The translations under genes were made by a program, and so were the position numbers. Below, piece after piece: positions 43,866 through 52,328 of a stretch of DNA of 64,000 bases. Position 1 is the first letter of the stretch, and every line of letters starts with the position of its first letter. This stretch comes from Domibacillus indicus. Lineage in GTDB: Bacteria > Bacillota > Bacilli > Bacillales > Domibacillaceae. Under the pieces are notes generated by a model. The model was not told the origin of the DNA. It ran no database searches and saw only the letters and a list, made by a program, of their open reading frames with translations. The DNA is taken from NCBI RefSeq assembly GCF_023715895.1, contig NZ_JAMBOO010000005.1, positions 113,827 through 177,826 on the forward strand. The letters run 5' to 3'.

Positions 43866-44063
43866 CTCGATTCACCTCCAGTATTTAACAAATAAAGTAT
43901 ACCAAAAAGGAAACATATGTTTCAACTACTAAGCAGCAAACACACAAAAAAAAAGCGGCCATTCATCTCCCACTAATTGCAAAGCAATTTGAAGGAGTCT
44001 TCTAGCCGGTAATGCGATAAAAACAAACACTTTTACTAAACATCTTTATTTTCTACAACAAAA

Positions 44064-44109
44064 AGAACCCAAAGAGGCGGATGGAAAACCATTTGCCTCT
44101 TTGGGTTCT
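44064..44109. terminator. Strong terminator
   Basis: AGAACCCAAAGAGGC pairs perfectly with GCCTCTTTGGGTTCT around a 16-base loop. It is the likely terminator of the CDF gene and perhaps originally of the phosphoesterase gene. Confidence 0.8.
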
Positions 44110-44202
44110 ATACTTTAGCAGCATCAAAGTATTTTTTTCTGCTTCTTTTTTGTAAAATATTGAAACGATTTTACCTCTTAAAATAACGTCCAAGAGGCCG
44201 CA

Positions 44203-45072
44203 TCAGTAATTAGGCTCTACGTGCACATGTACTTCAATCACATCGTGTGCCTTCGTCAATGCATCTTCTACATCGACTGAAATATCATGAGCTGCCCCGA
44301 TCCCTAAAGTGGAGTTTACCAAAATCACAACATCAACTACAGAGCTGCTGCCGTATTTTCTTGCTCGTATTGTTTTGATCCCTTTTACACCGGGAATTTC
44401 AAAAATCGATTTCTTGTAGACCTCGAGCTGATTTTCGTCATAGCCGTCCGTTAAATCATGAGAAGCTTCTCGAAAGATTTCCCATCCTGTTTTGCAAATA
44501 AGCAGGCCGACAACAACGGCTGCGACAGGGTCCAGCCAAGGAAGGCCAAATTGAGACCCCAAAATACCGACTGCTGTTCCGATGCTGACCCAGGCATCGG
44601 ATAAATTGTCTTTCGCTGCAGCCATCACAGACTGGCTTCTAATTTTTTGTGCCAATCTCCGGTTATACCGGTATACCCCATACATGACAGCCGCACAAAA
44701 AAGGCCTGTCCAGGCCGCAATAGGGTCAGGTGCTTCAGTTGTACGGTCAAAAACAGATAAAGCGGCTGTATACAAAACCTGAAGACCTACAGCAATCATG
44801 ATAAATGCAGCCACCAGTGAAGCGACAGGTTCCGCTTTCCAGTGACCATAAGGATGGTCTTGATCTGCCGGTCTTTGAGAAATTTTCAATCCAATTAACA
44901 CAGCAATAGAAGCAATAATATCAGTTGTATTGTTTAAACCATCTGCCTGTAATGCTTCGGAGTTCGCTATGTAACCAACTGTTAATTTAAAAGCAGATAA
45001 GCATATATATACAAAGATGCTGAGGATGGCTCCCCGTTCCCCCATCTTTAAATCAAGATATTTCTGATCCAT
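44203..45072 (-). CDS. Cation diffusion facilitator, manganese-type (MneP/MneS-like)
   Basis: A 289-residue CDF transporter with six transmembrane helices (IFVYICLSAFKLTVGYIANS, TDIIASIAVLIGLKIS, SLVAAFIMIAVGLQVLYTAA, AWTGLFCAAVMYGVYRY, AWVSIGTAVGILGSQFG, VAAVVVGLLICKTGWEIF) and a C-terminal metal-binding domain ending HDVIEVHVHVEPNY. The TM2 site reads N-N-T-T-D (N-x-x-x-D) and TM5 has D-N-L-S-D (D-x-x-x-D). As I recall, the N-D/D-D combination marks Mn2+-exporting CDFs, whereas zinc exporters have histidine. HPYGHWKAEP is the usual loop. Proton-coupled metal export at the cell membrane is predicted. Confidence 0.88.
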   Translation of the reverse strand: MDQKYLDLKMGERGAILSIFVYICLSAFKLTVGYIANSEALQADGLNNTTDIIASIAVLIGLKISQRPADQDHPYGHWKAEPVASLVAAFIMIAVGLQVLYTAALSVFDRTTEAPDPIAAWTGLFCAAVMYGVYRYNRRLAQKIRSQSVMAAAKDNLSDAWVSIGTAVGILGSQFGLPWLDPVAAVVVGLLICKTGWEIFREASHDLTDGYDENQLEVYKKSIFEIPGVKGIKTIRARKYGSSSVVDVVILVNSTLGIGAAHDISVDVEDALTKAHDVIEVHVHVEPNY

Positions 45073-45527
45073 ACTCTTTCCTCCGGCCTTTTCTTCTTTA
45101 ACATCGTACCAGAGCTAATTTGAGTGGGTCTACAGCAATCTTTTTGCCCCTTTTAACAAAAATAAGCCTGTACAAATAATGTTTCACTCAGCAAACAATC
45201 TGAAAAATATGATAAAAAGAACCCATTTACAGTTCTGTGTTTTTGTTTCTGTTCATTGTCTCTTGATTAAAACACTGACTAATCCCTTCTTTTTCTTCTT
45301 AACATTAAGAAAGCAAGCTGTTTTAGCATCTCCGAAAAGCTGCTTCTCACACAAGCAGGTAATGGTATATTCAGTTTATAATTAGCCAGGATGGTGGATG
45401 GGATGGGATGTTTCAGCCACTTTAAATATTTTCCCTGCTGGCAGGCTGAATAATTCAGACCCAAAAAAACAAATACTTTGTCGTGAGATGAATACCCTCT
45501 TTATAAGCAACCGAAGGAGAGATTCTC
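45073..45527. other. Intergenic region between divergent genes
   Basis: Upstream of both the CDF gene and the exported protein at 45528. No gene or clear riboswitch-like structure is visible. Confidence 0.4.
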
Positions 45528-46016
45528 GTGAAAAAGCAGCTTATCTTCGCCCTTTGCGTAATGACTATTTTCCTTTTGCCGTTTTCCTTTCATGGACAAG
45601 AAAAATCAGATGAAGAACTGACTAAAAGGTCGAAATTACAAAAACTTTTAAGTTCAAAAGATGGGATTACTCTAACGATGAAAGAAGAACAATATACAAC
45701 GTTCAGCAACAGTATTGTTCTTCAGATTCAAAACAGCACCAATAAGGAATTCAGCTACCGCGAACACTTTCTTCTTGAAAAAAATATTGATGGGACGTGG
45801 TATGAAGTGCCCTGTAAATCGTATTACCTGACTAAACGGAGTAAAGTGCTTCGTCCACACGCCTCATCGAGGATCATTCTGTTCACCGATGAATTGGAAT
45901 ATGATCTTACTCCTGGAAAATATCGAGCCACTGACAGCTTTAGTCCAAACGGGCATGAAAAAGAGGGGTTCACCCTTTCTGTCCCCTTTAAAGTCATAAA
46001 GCAGGAAAACTCCTAA
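45528..46016 (+). CDS. Exported immunoglobulin-like domain protein
   Basis: GTG 45528 follows GAAGGAGAG. The 162-residue protein has a signal peptide (MKKQLIFALCVMTIFLLPFS) and a beta-sandwich-like domain: GITLTMKEEQYTTFSNSIVL, QIQNSTNKEFSYREHFLLEK, DGTWYEVP and LTPGKYRATDSFSP. This pattern (T-x-x-x-N-x-T-N-K-x-F...Y-x-L-E-K...G-x-W-Y-x-V-P...L-x-P-G-x-Y-R) is that of a Bacillus family annotated as immunoglobulin-like. It is probably secreted or wall-associated. Function unknown. Confidence 0.75.
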   Translation: MKKQLIFALCVMTIFLLPFSFHGQEKSDEELTKRSKLQKLLSSKDGITLTMKEEQYTTFSNSIVLQIQNSTNKEFSYREHFLLEKNIDGTWYEVPCKSYYLTKRSKVLRPHASSRIILFTDELEYDLTPGKYRATDSFSPNGHEKEGFTLSVPFKVIKQENS

Positions 46017-46125
46017 TAGTTACAGGTTTTTATTCCAGTTAGCCATAGAAACTCGTCTTGAGGTGATGAAGTCTGCGGTTTGTTATTAGAAAGATCATCA
46101 CCCAACCTCCTTTAAGCTAAAAATA

Positions 46126-46168
46126 AAACAGCGTCAAGCCTTGATAAATCAAGGTTTTACGCTGTTTC
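46126..46168. terminator. Terminator between converging genes
   Basis: AAACAGCGT-AA-CCTTGAT pairs with ATCAAGG-TT-ACGCTGTTT. It can serve both the exported protein gene and the PAP2 gene. Confidence 0.75.
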
Positions 46169-46280
46169 CATAAGCAGAATCTTATTTACCGGTAGAGAGT
46201 GCTCCCGGTATTGGAAAAAGAAGTTCTAAAAAGTTGCTCCCCTCCCTTAAAGGCCGGAGAGCTTTCAAGGTGTGTATCGT

Positions 46281-48074
46281 TTATTTTTTTATCACCTTTA
46301 AATGAGCGCTGTTTGACTTATAGATAATCTTTACCTTGTACTGGCTAGGCAGTCCCTCGGTCTCAATGGAAGAAAATACTTCATTACGATGGCGCTTATC
46401 ATAAGTGATGATCGTGGTGCCGTCGGCAGGTACATAATTCTCGGAAAAATGAAGACGCAGTTTCCCTTTAAGGATGGCTGCTCCGTCGATGTTAAGTACA
46501 TCATTTTTGCTGCGAAGGTCAAGCTCAAGTGAGCCATTGGAAGACTGTTTGTAATCTCCGCCGATAGTCAGCTCTCCAGAAACGTGTTCCTTGAGGGTAC
46601 CCCCGTTGTTCGTGACATTACCTGTTCCGAAAGCCGTCTTTGATTCACCTTCAAGTATGCCTTCGTCGATCTGTGTACCTCCGGAATACGTATTGTTTCC
46701 TTGCAGCACTAAAGTACCTGTTCCCTTTTTGGTCAGCTTTCCGGTACCGGAGATATCGTTTCGCCATTGATCCAATGCATGGAACCCACCTTTAGAAGCA
46801 TCCATGGCTACTGTCACGTTATGAATAAAAGCCCCATAACCATCTGCAGCTGCAAAGAGGTTCAGACGCCCCCACCCTTCAGCATCATCCAGCACTGGGT
46901 AGCCGGAAGGAAGACCTGTAGTGGCTAAAACCCAGCGGCGCTGTTCGCTGTCAAGGTAAGGCAGGCGTGTTTCCAGCAGGACTTCAGCTCCCTTAGGAAC
47001 GACCATTGGCTTAGCAGTTGAATGAATCTGATCGAATCCATATGTTAATCGCTCGGTATATTCTGCTTTGTTCTTGTCATAATTGCTGAACCGGTCTTCC
47101 GCTGTACCGGTTTGCGTTAATAGTTTAGTGTGTGCTTCCTCATAAGCAGCTTTTTTCAAACTCTCGTTGTCTGGATCGGACAGAATCGCGGCCGCCAGCG
47201 CCGTTGCCATTGTACGCCCTCCTATTACATCAAGCGGTGAGTGCATACCGGCGACAATACGGTTGTTGCCAAGTTCTGAAGCGCGCGTAAGCAGTTCCTG
47301 GTAACGCTCCGGTACGGCATAAGCCATCGCGTATGCAGTCAAATAAGCGGCATTGGTATGACCGCTAGGAAAACCGCCGTCCTTGCCCGGATCAGGGTTT
47401 ATGGCAGGAACAAGGGCCGGCACAACAATGGACGTGCTGCTCCAGCGAAACGGGCGAGGATAATTAAAGTGTTCCTTAGCCGGGTTCGTAGAAGAATAGC
47501 TGCCGCGTAATGTATTAACCAAACTCACCATGTTGCCTAGATTAGAACTTGTGCTGCCTGCATTGGTTCCTTCATCATTGTATTTTTTTGTCACAGCATC
47601 TGCAGGGATATTGTTGATGGTAGTCGTCGCCCCTGCATTTGTTCGATAGATATCAGTAAGTGGGCCAAGGCCATCGATGACGCTATAGCTCTGCTTCCGG
47701 CGATCATCCAAATAAGCAGCATCTGCCTCACTAGGAGTGCGCTGCGCAGCCATATCCACTACTTTTTGAATGTTGGCGTCAAGGACATTGCTGTTCAGTT
47801 TAGTGCCCGTATCCCAGGTGGCACCGGGTGTCCAGAGCTGATTATATCCAGAAAGCACCCCAATAGCTGGATTTGTACTTTCCGTTTTATTGGCGGAATT
47901 ATTGTTTTTATAGTGATCAATAAAATATCCTGCAGACGGCGGTGCTGGCGGTGTTACGGTTGATGGCATGCTTGCTGGTGCTGTTTCTGCACTCGCATAA
48001 CTTCCACCCAGAGAACTTTGAAGTAATGGCAGAGTTAATAAAGCAGCTGATACATGTTTCTTTAGTAATTTCAT
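46281..48074 (-). CDS. Secreted PAP2 acid phosphatase with autotransporter-type repeat tail
   Basis: A 597-residue exported protein. After a signal peptide (LLKKHVSAALLTLPLLQSSL) the PAP2/class A acid phosphatase core reads KEHFNYPRPFRW (K-x6-R-P), GGFPSGHTNAAYLTAYAMAY (P-S-G-H) and NNRIVAGMHSPLDVIGGRTM (S/N-R-x5-G-x-H-x3-D), so the active site is complete (about residues 200-300). The last 170 residues hold an autotransporter-associated repeat (GKLTKKGTGTLVLQGNNTYS, GGTQIDEGILEGES, LTIGGDYKQSSNGSLELDLR, PADGTTIITYDKR), a beta-helix module. No sorting signal or transmembrane tail is visible. It should hydrolyse phosphomonoesters outside the cell; the tail may aid secretion or surface binding. 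Confidence 0.9.
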   Translation of the reverse strand: MKLLKKHVSAALLTLPLLQSSLGGSYASAETAPASMPSTVTPPAPPSAGYFIDHYKNNNSANKTESTNPAIGVLSGYNQLWTPGATWDTGTKLNSNVLDANIQKVVDMAAQRTPSEADAAYLDDRRKQSYSVIDGLGPLTDIYRTNAGATTTINNIPADAVTKKYNDEGTNAGSTSSNLGNMVSLVNTLRGSYSSTNPAKEHFNYPRPFRWSSTSIVVPALVPAINPDPGKDGGFPSGHTNAAYLTAYAMAYAVPERYQELLTRASELGNNRIVAGMHSPLDVIGGRTMATALAAAILSDPDNESLKKAAYEEAHTKLLTQTGTAEDRFSNYDKNKAEYTERLTYGFDQIHSTAKPMVVPKGAEVLLETRLPYLDSEQRRWVLATTGLPSGYPVLDDAEGWGRLNLFAAADGYGAFIHNVTVAMDASKGGFHALDQWRNDISGTGKLTKKGTGTLVLQGNNTYSGGTQIDEGILEGESKTAFGTGNVTNNGGTLKEHVSGELTIGGDYKQSSNGSLELDLRSKNDVLNIDGAAILKGKLRLHFSENYVPADGTTIITYDKRHRNEVFSSIETEGLPSQYKVKIIYKSNSAHLKVIKK

Positions 48075-48241
48075 TCTCCAATCAAATCCTTTTTATCATT
48101 TTGTAATTTATGTAAAAATACCACTTAACCAATTCGTTGTTTGCATAAAAATACTATCTGAATTTTGTTAAGTTAATAGCCTTGTTTTATTAAAGTTTTA
48201 TGGATGTTTTATGAAGGTTTACTGCCCTGCAAGCCACATAA

Positions 48242-48284
48242 AGAAGCCACCCACCAGTCATAATAGTGACTGATGAGTGGCTTT
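48242..48284 (-). terminator. Terminator of the coat gene pair
   Basis: AAGCCAC and GTGGCTT with inner AGTCA/TGACT pair around a short loop; it lies downstream of the coat protein gene on its strand. Confidence 0.65.
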
Positions 48285-48378
48285 TCCCTTACACGATGCT
48301 ATCTATAAACAAGCCTGTTTGAAAGTAAAAACGTTACTCTCCTCGGCTTGGAGGATGATTTAACACATTTTGCTGCCG

Positions 48379-49119
48379 TTATTTACTATAACCTTGCATG
48401 CCTTGATTTGGGAGGTTTCCGTTCATGCCATACTGTGCGTTTCTGTTACCTTGTAATCCCCCGTAAAAATTGCTTTGCTGGGAAGCCGGGTTGAAATTCT
48501 GGTTCATTCCACCGCCTGCACCCGGCGTATGGCCGCTAAAGCCTGGTTGCGCGGAATATTGGTTTTGAAAAGCCTGGCCGGCAGGCTGATAAGTATGCAG
48601 GTATGTTTTCGCCGTATGGCTGCTCATTTTAGGAATTTGGTAAGTCCCCTGCTTGTTCATGAATAAAAATACTTCATAAGCCTGGTTAGCACAGTTTGCC
48701 GCACTGTTAAGGAGCATACGACGCAGATTAGGATCTGCGGTTTCCAGGGCAGCCCACATTCCATTTTTTGCGGCATTTTTATGCGCGCAAAGCACAGCAG
48801 AAGCAATTTCCGTGTCGCCTAGTGCAGCTCCGGTACGCGGCTCAACCTGCGGAGGATTATTCAATCCATATTGAATGTTTTGCGGAGATACGCCCTTCAC
48901 ATTGGTCATTGGAGGCACAGGCGCTGCCGCATTGTAATCATGTGTATAAGCTACAATTTCATCATAAGACCGGATTTCCTCCTGGCGGTGGCGCATAATC
49001 AGATCCCTTAATTCAGGATTTTGCGCTTCCTGCAGGTACAGATTAAAATGGGTGATCATATTGACTTTTTCCAATAGGATTTCATGTACTTCCAATGTTT
49101 CGTGAGCACCGAATGGCAT
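48379..49119 (-). CDS. Coat F domain spore coat protein
   Basis: ATG 49119 lies behind AAAGGGGATG. A 246-residue protein whose first 165 residues form the Coat F four-helix, ferritin-like domain (GAHETLEVHEILLEKVNMIT, FNLYLQEAQNPELRDLIMRH, SYDEIVAYTHDYNA, GDTEIASAVLCAHKNAAKNG and NCANQAYEVFLFMNKQGTYQ). The rest is a low-complexity Gly/Asn/Gln/Tyr tail (YSAQPGFSGHTPGAGGGMNQ, NPASQQSNFYGGLQ) of the type seen in CotF and YhcQ relatives. It is expected in the spore coat. Preceded on the same strand by the 49-residue gene at 49169, probably as one operon. Confidence 0.88.
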   Translation of the reverse strand: MPFGAHETLEVHEILLEKVNMITHFNLYLQEAQNPELRDLIMRHRQEEIRSYDEIVAYTHDYNAAAPVPPMTNVKGVSPQNIQYGLNNPPQVEPRTGAALGDTEIASAVLCAHKNAAKNGMWAALETADPNLRRMLLNSAANCANQAYEVFLFMNKQGTYQIPKMSSHTAKTYLHTYQPAGQAFQNQYSAQPGFSGHTPGAGGGMNQNFNPASQQSNFYGGLQGNRNAQYGMNGNLPNQGMQGYSK

Positions 49120-49168
49120 ATTTACATCCCCTTTATTGTGTGTAATGTCAAAGCTCTCGATACCACTG

Positions 49169-49318
49169 TTATTTCTTTTGTTTTTTTTCTTCTTTCACGA
49201 TATTTTCGGCAGAAAACTCCGTGTCCGATTTGCCCATTTTACCAGTATGGCCGCCGCCAATGCCGCCTGTATTGCCTCCAGTCGGCACGCCGCCTTTTCC
49301 ACTTCTGTTCTTTAGCAT
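49169..49318 (-). CDS. 49-aa glycine-rich protein, probably spore-associated
   Basis: ATG 49316-49318 follows GGAGGTGAGTTGA, an excellent ribosome site. The product starts MLKNRSGKGGVPTGGNTGGI, continues GGGHTGKMGKSDTEFSAENI and ends VKEEKKQKK: a glycine-rich head and a charged tail. It ends 49 bases before the coat protein start on the same strand, so they are likely cotranscribed in sporulation. I do not recognise the family. Confidence 0.75.
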   Translation of the reverse strand: MLKNRSGKGGVPTGGNTGGIGGGHTGKMGKSDTEFSAENIVKEEKKQKK

Positions 49319-49339
49319 TCAACTCACCTCCGCTTATTA

Positions 49340-49837
49340 GACTGCATCAATCAATAAAATCCATCCATGAAAGGATTTCAAAATATGGATTGACCGTACT
49401 CATGTGGAAAGCATGCCGGTCGTGATGAGATATATCAATAAATGGAGCAAACCCATACGAATACTTTAAGGATCACCAAGAAATGAACGCTTACTGCTCA
49501 GTGCAAGAATGGGAAAAACGACAATGAAAGCTGTTTCCTTCACATCGATAAGATCAGACGCTGGATAAAAAACGTACGTTCGCACAAGCTATGTACAGGT
49601 TATCCATTTTTGATAGAAGATGAACGTATTAAACAGCGCACTTAGGGGAAAGAGTATGATGCAGGAGTACACAGATGCCACCGGGAAAATGAACAAAGAA
49701 TGCCTCTGAAAAAGCGGGAAATTCTTTTTGGGGCATTCTGGGACTTGAAGAGGTCACGAAAGAATATACGCGAAATTAAAAAAGCGTTTAAATTAAAATT
49801 TCGGATATTCAATGGTTAAACGCTGATACTTTCCAAA
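49340..49837. other. Intergenic region, no supported gene
   Basis: Short open stretches occur but none has both a ribosome site and a plausible protein. The sequence is not obviously related to anything else in the window. Confidence 0.4.
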
Positions 49838-49871
49838 AGAAAAAAGCTGCCTTCAATGAAAGCAGCTTTTC
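49838..49871 (-). terminator. Terminator of the YtkL-like gene
   Basis: AAAAGCTGC and GCAGCTTTT enclose CTTCAATGAAA; the reverse strand has a T-run. Confidence 0.75.
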
Positions 49872-49880
49872 ACGATTTTA

Positions 49881-50570
49881 TTATAATTCTATACTTTCCC
49901 CAAGCTGAAGCACTTTTCCTTTTATGCCGCGCTCTTCCAAAGCTTTAACGAATGCCTCCCCGTCCTGTTCAATGACAGGGAAAGTATTGTAGTGTATCGG
50001 AATAATCAATTTAGCTTTATACCATTCAGCAGCCTGCACTGCATCCTCCGGTCCCATTGTATAATGATCGCCGATTGGGAGAAAGGCAATATCGATATCA
50101 TGTCTGTCCCCGATCATCTTCATGTCGCCAAAGAGCCCAGTATCTCCAGCGTGAAGGATTGTTTTTCCTTCGGCTTCGATAATGAATCCGCTCGGCATGC
50201 CGCCATAAAGAATGTTTTTGTTCTCTTCATCAATAATGCCTGAGCTATGGAAAGCATGGGTCATTTTTGCTTTTGCAAAGTCAAGATCCAGAGTACCGCC
50301 AATATTCATTCCAATTGTCTCGACACCCTGCCAGGACATGTATGCAGCCAATTCAGGATTGGAAACGACTGGTGCATTATTGGCCTTGGAAATAGGCGCT
50401 GCATCCAGAATATGATCGGCGTGAGCATGTGTCAAAAGAACAGCCTCTACTTTAATATCTTCGACTTTCACCTTTGCTGCAGCATTTCCGCTAATAAATG
50501 GATCAATAACAAGAGATTTTCCGTTTGTTTCAATTAAGATTGTTGACTGGCCATGGTATGTAATTTTCAT
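49881..50570 (-). CDS. ytkL: YtkL-like UPF0173 metal-dependent hydrolase
   Basis: A 229-residue cytoplasmic MBL-fold protein, close to the UPF0173 length of about 226. It opens [20 protein letters not shown]. Metal motifs: [16 protein letters not shown] (H-x-H-x-D-H), [25 protein letters not shown] (aspartate bridge) and [18 protein letters not shown]. The substrate is not known for this widespread family. It is distinct from the other MBL hydrolase at 17692. Single-gene unit with a terminator close after its stop. Confidence 0.9.
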   Translation of the reverse strand: MKITYHGQSTILIETNGKSLVIDPFISGNAAAKVKVEDIKVEAVLLTHAHADHILDAAPISKANNAPVVSNPELAAYMSWQGVETIGMNIGGTLDLDFAKAKMTHAFHSSGIIDEENKNILYGGMPSGFIIEAEGKTILHAGDTGLFGDMKMIGDRHDIDIAFLPIGDHYTMGPEDAVQAAEWYKAKLIIPIHYNTFPVIEQDGEAFVKALEERGIKGKVLQLGESIEL

Positions 50571-50980
50571 CCTACTGCCTCCTTTATTTAACTTCTTCAG
50601 TTTGAAGCTGGGTACCTCTTCTTACAGAGTAGATTGTTTAGATAAATCTGCCAAGCAATATGCTTGTTCCAGGGTTTAGCCATAGCACAGTTCAAGTCAA
50701 GCTGCGATTTATCCTATTCATGTACATCCGCTTGTAACGAAGAGGAATATCACTTTTAGTTCGGATCACAGCCACGCAGCATAAGAATTTATTCATCTTA
50801 CAGAACAATGCTTAAAGAGCCATTGAGCACAGGGAACTTCCCCCATGTCAGATAGAGCAGAAAAAACAAAAAAGAAACGGTACCTAAAGATCTGTTGGTG
50901 AACCAGAAGATTTTTTTGATAACCATTGGGTAAAATAACAGAAACGATAAGGATAAAAGGATATCAAGGGGGGAACAAAA
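50571..50980. other. Intergenic region without a supported gene
   Basis: Shared upstream region of ytkL and the DUF1292-like gene. No gene, clear promoter or structure can be supported. Confidence 0.4.
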
Positions 50981-51235
50981 ATGGAAAAAATTGCAGCCGG
51001 CGATATCATTACATTTGTAGATGAAAATGATCAGGAGCGGGAAATTGAAGTATTCGAAACGTTAAGTCTTGAGGGAACAGACTACGCAGCCGCCGGATTT
51101 GTCGAAGACATTCAAGAAAACACGACAGAAAAAATCAACGTCTTTTTTCTTAAAATAGAGGACGACGAGCAATTTTCCGTCATTGAAGATGAAGAAGAGT
51201 TTCGCAAAATATCCGCCGCCTTTGAAGAATCCTGA
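50981..51235 (+). CDS. DUF1292 (YrzB-like) acidic protein
   Basis: ATG 50981 lies behind AAGGGGGG. The 84-residue acidic protein reads GDIITFVDENDQEREIEVFE, LSLEGTDYAAAGFVEDIQEN and INVFFLKIEDDEQFSVIEDE, EEFRKISAAFEE. The pattern T-x-x-D-E-x-x-x-E...F...Y-x-x-x-x...V-x-x-x-x-E...D-E-E-E-F-x-x-I-x-x-x-F-E fits DUF1292, a small domain of unknown function common in Firmicutes. Followed by a terminator. Confidence 0.8.
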   Translation: MEKIAAGDIITFVDENDQEREIEVFETLSLEGTDYAAAGFVEDIQENTTEKINVFFLKIEDDEQFSVIEDEEEFRKISAAFEES

Positions 51236-51325
51236 GCACATAATCCAAAAGTTGAGCGATTCCGCCCATCGCAAAGCTTGACTCGGGTCTTCTTGAAAAA
51301 ACAGGAGATATCCTCCGAAGCCGTG

Positions 51326-51358
51326 ACCGTCTGCCATTCGATCAGCAGGCGGTTTTTT
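51326..51358 (+). terminator. Terminator of the DUF1292 gene
   Basis: ACCGTCTGC and GCAGGCGGT pair (one G-U) and TTTTTT follows. Confidence 0.7.
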
Positions 51359-51567
51359 ACTTCTAATGCCGATAAACCTTTTTTTCGGGTCTGAAGAAGT
51401 TTTTACAGCAAATATTGATCGCAGACTAAAACTGACCTTAAATCCTCTTTTTCAGCTCAGGATTTAATAATCAAAAGACAGCTGCCGTAAGCGAATGAAG
51501 ACACCTTCCCAGTCTGCCGCTGCATGGCTGGGACGCATTTTGAATCGACCATATTATTTGTCCACTT

Positions 51568-52200
51568 TTACCTTAGAATAAGCCAGTAAGACGCGACGAT
51601 TCCGAGGTCTCCCAATACGTGGCTGATTACGGCTGCGATAATGGAGTCTGTTTTTTCTCTTGTATATCCCCAGAAAAGCCCGGCAATTAAAACAGGTAGA
51701 ATCGCTGCAACGCTGGATATCCCCTGAAACATCGGGATCACCGAAAGGAGATGATAAAGCGTATAGAAAGAGGCGGTCATGAAAATTGTGTACACCGCTT
51801 TCCCGTTTGCTCTCAGCTTTTCATACATATACCCCCTCCAATACAATTCTTCCAAGATCGGATTTGCAATGAGAAGCACCAAGACCAGTCCGATCTCTCC
51901 AGGGCCAGAGAACCCCCATTTCATAAGCAGTGTACGAAGCTCACCAATATTGAGAAGATAGGTATGCAGCCATTTCAGGCCTCCGAAAATGAACAGGAAA
52001 AACAGCAGCCCGCTTCCAAGCCCTAAAACAATGGCTTGTTTTGTTATCTGTACTCTTTCTTTCGGGAAAGCTTTATCAATGAGCGGCACAGCCAGCAGCC
52101 AGCTGTAAAACAGCACAAATGTGACAACGACACTTTCCAGCAGCTGCAGCCCAATCAAAATCATTAAAGACGGTCCTATTAAGCGCACGAAATTCTTCAT
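51568..52200 (-). CDS. CPBP-family intramembrane metalloprotease
   Basis: I chose ATG 52200 just after TTGGGGG (a TTG four codons earlier is an alternative); 210 residues. About seven hydrophobic segments. The CPBP/ABI motifs are NPILEELYWRGYMYEKLRAN (E-E-x-x-x-R, with the catalytic glutamates), then FMTASFYTLYHLLSVIPMFQ (F-x-x-x-H) and IAAVISHVLGDLGIVAS (H-x-x-x-D/N). These are intramembrane proteases related to Rce1; in bacteria many are linked to bacteriocin resistance or protein maturation. Substrate unknown. The alpha/beta hydrolase gene lies 130 bases upstream on the same strand. Confidence 0.85.
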   Translation of the reverse strand: MKNFVRLIGPSLMILIGLQLLESVVVTFVLFYSWLLAVPLIDKAFPKERVQITKQAIVLGLGSGLLFFLFIFGGLKWLHTYLLNIGELRTLLMKWGFSGPGEIGLVLVLLIANPILEELYWRGYMYEKLRANGKAVYTIFMTASFYTLYHLLSVIPMFQGISSVAAILPVLIAGLFWGYTREKTDSIIAAVISHVLGDLGIVASYWLILR

Positions 52201-52328
52201 CGCAACCCCCAAGGCTGTTTTGTATTTGCTTCACTGGCATTCTTATTTCACCAAAAGTCCAGCTGTCTGATGGATAAAAAAATAGATCTTCTTTAATGCT
52301 TTTGAAGCTGCGTCTATCTTCCTTCCTT

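Larger units (their letters stand above)
42518..44016 (-). mobile_element. IS1341-type element, family 2 copy C
   Basis: About 1.50 kb, ends as in copies A and B: right end GTGAACCTCTCC overlapping the stop codon of the phosphoesterase gene, left end TAATGCG next to ATAAAAA (TTTTTAT on the element strand). Subterminal palindromes present. No tnpA. Confidence 0.88.
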
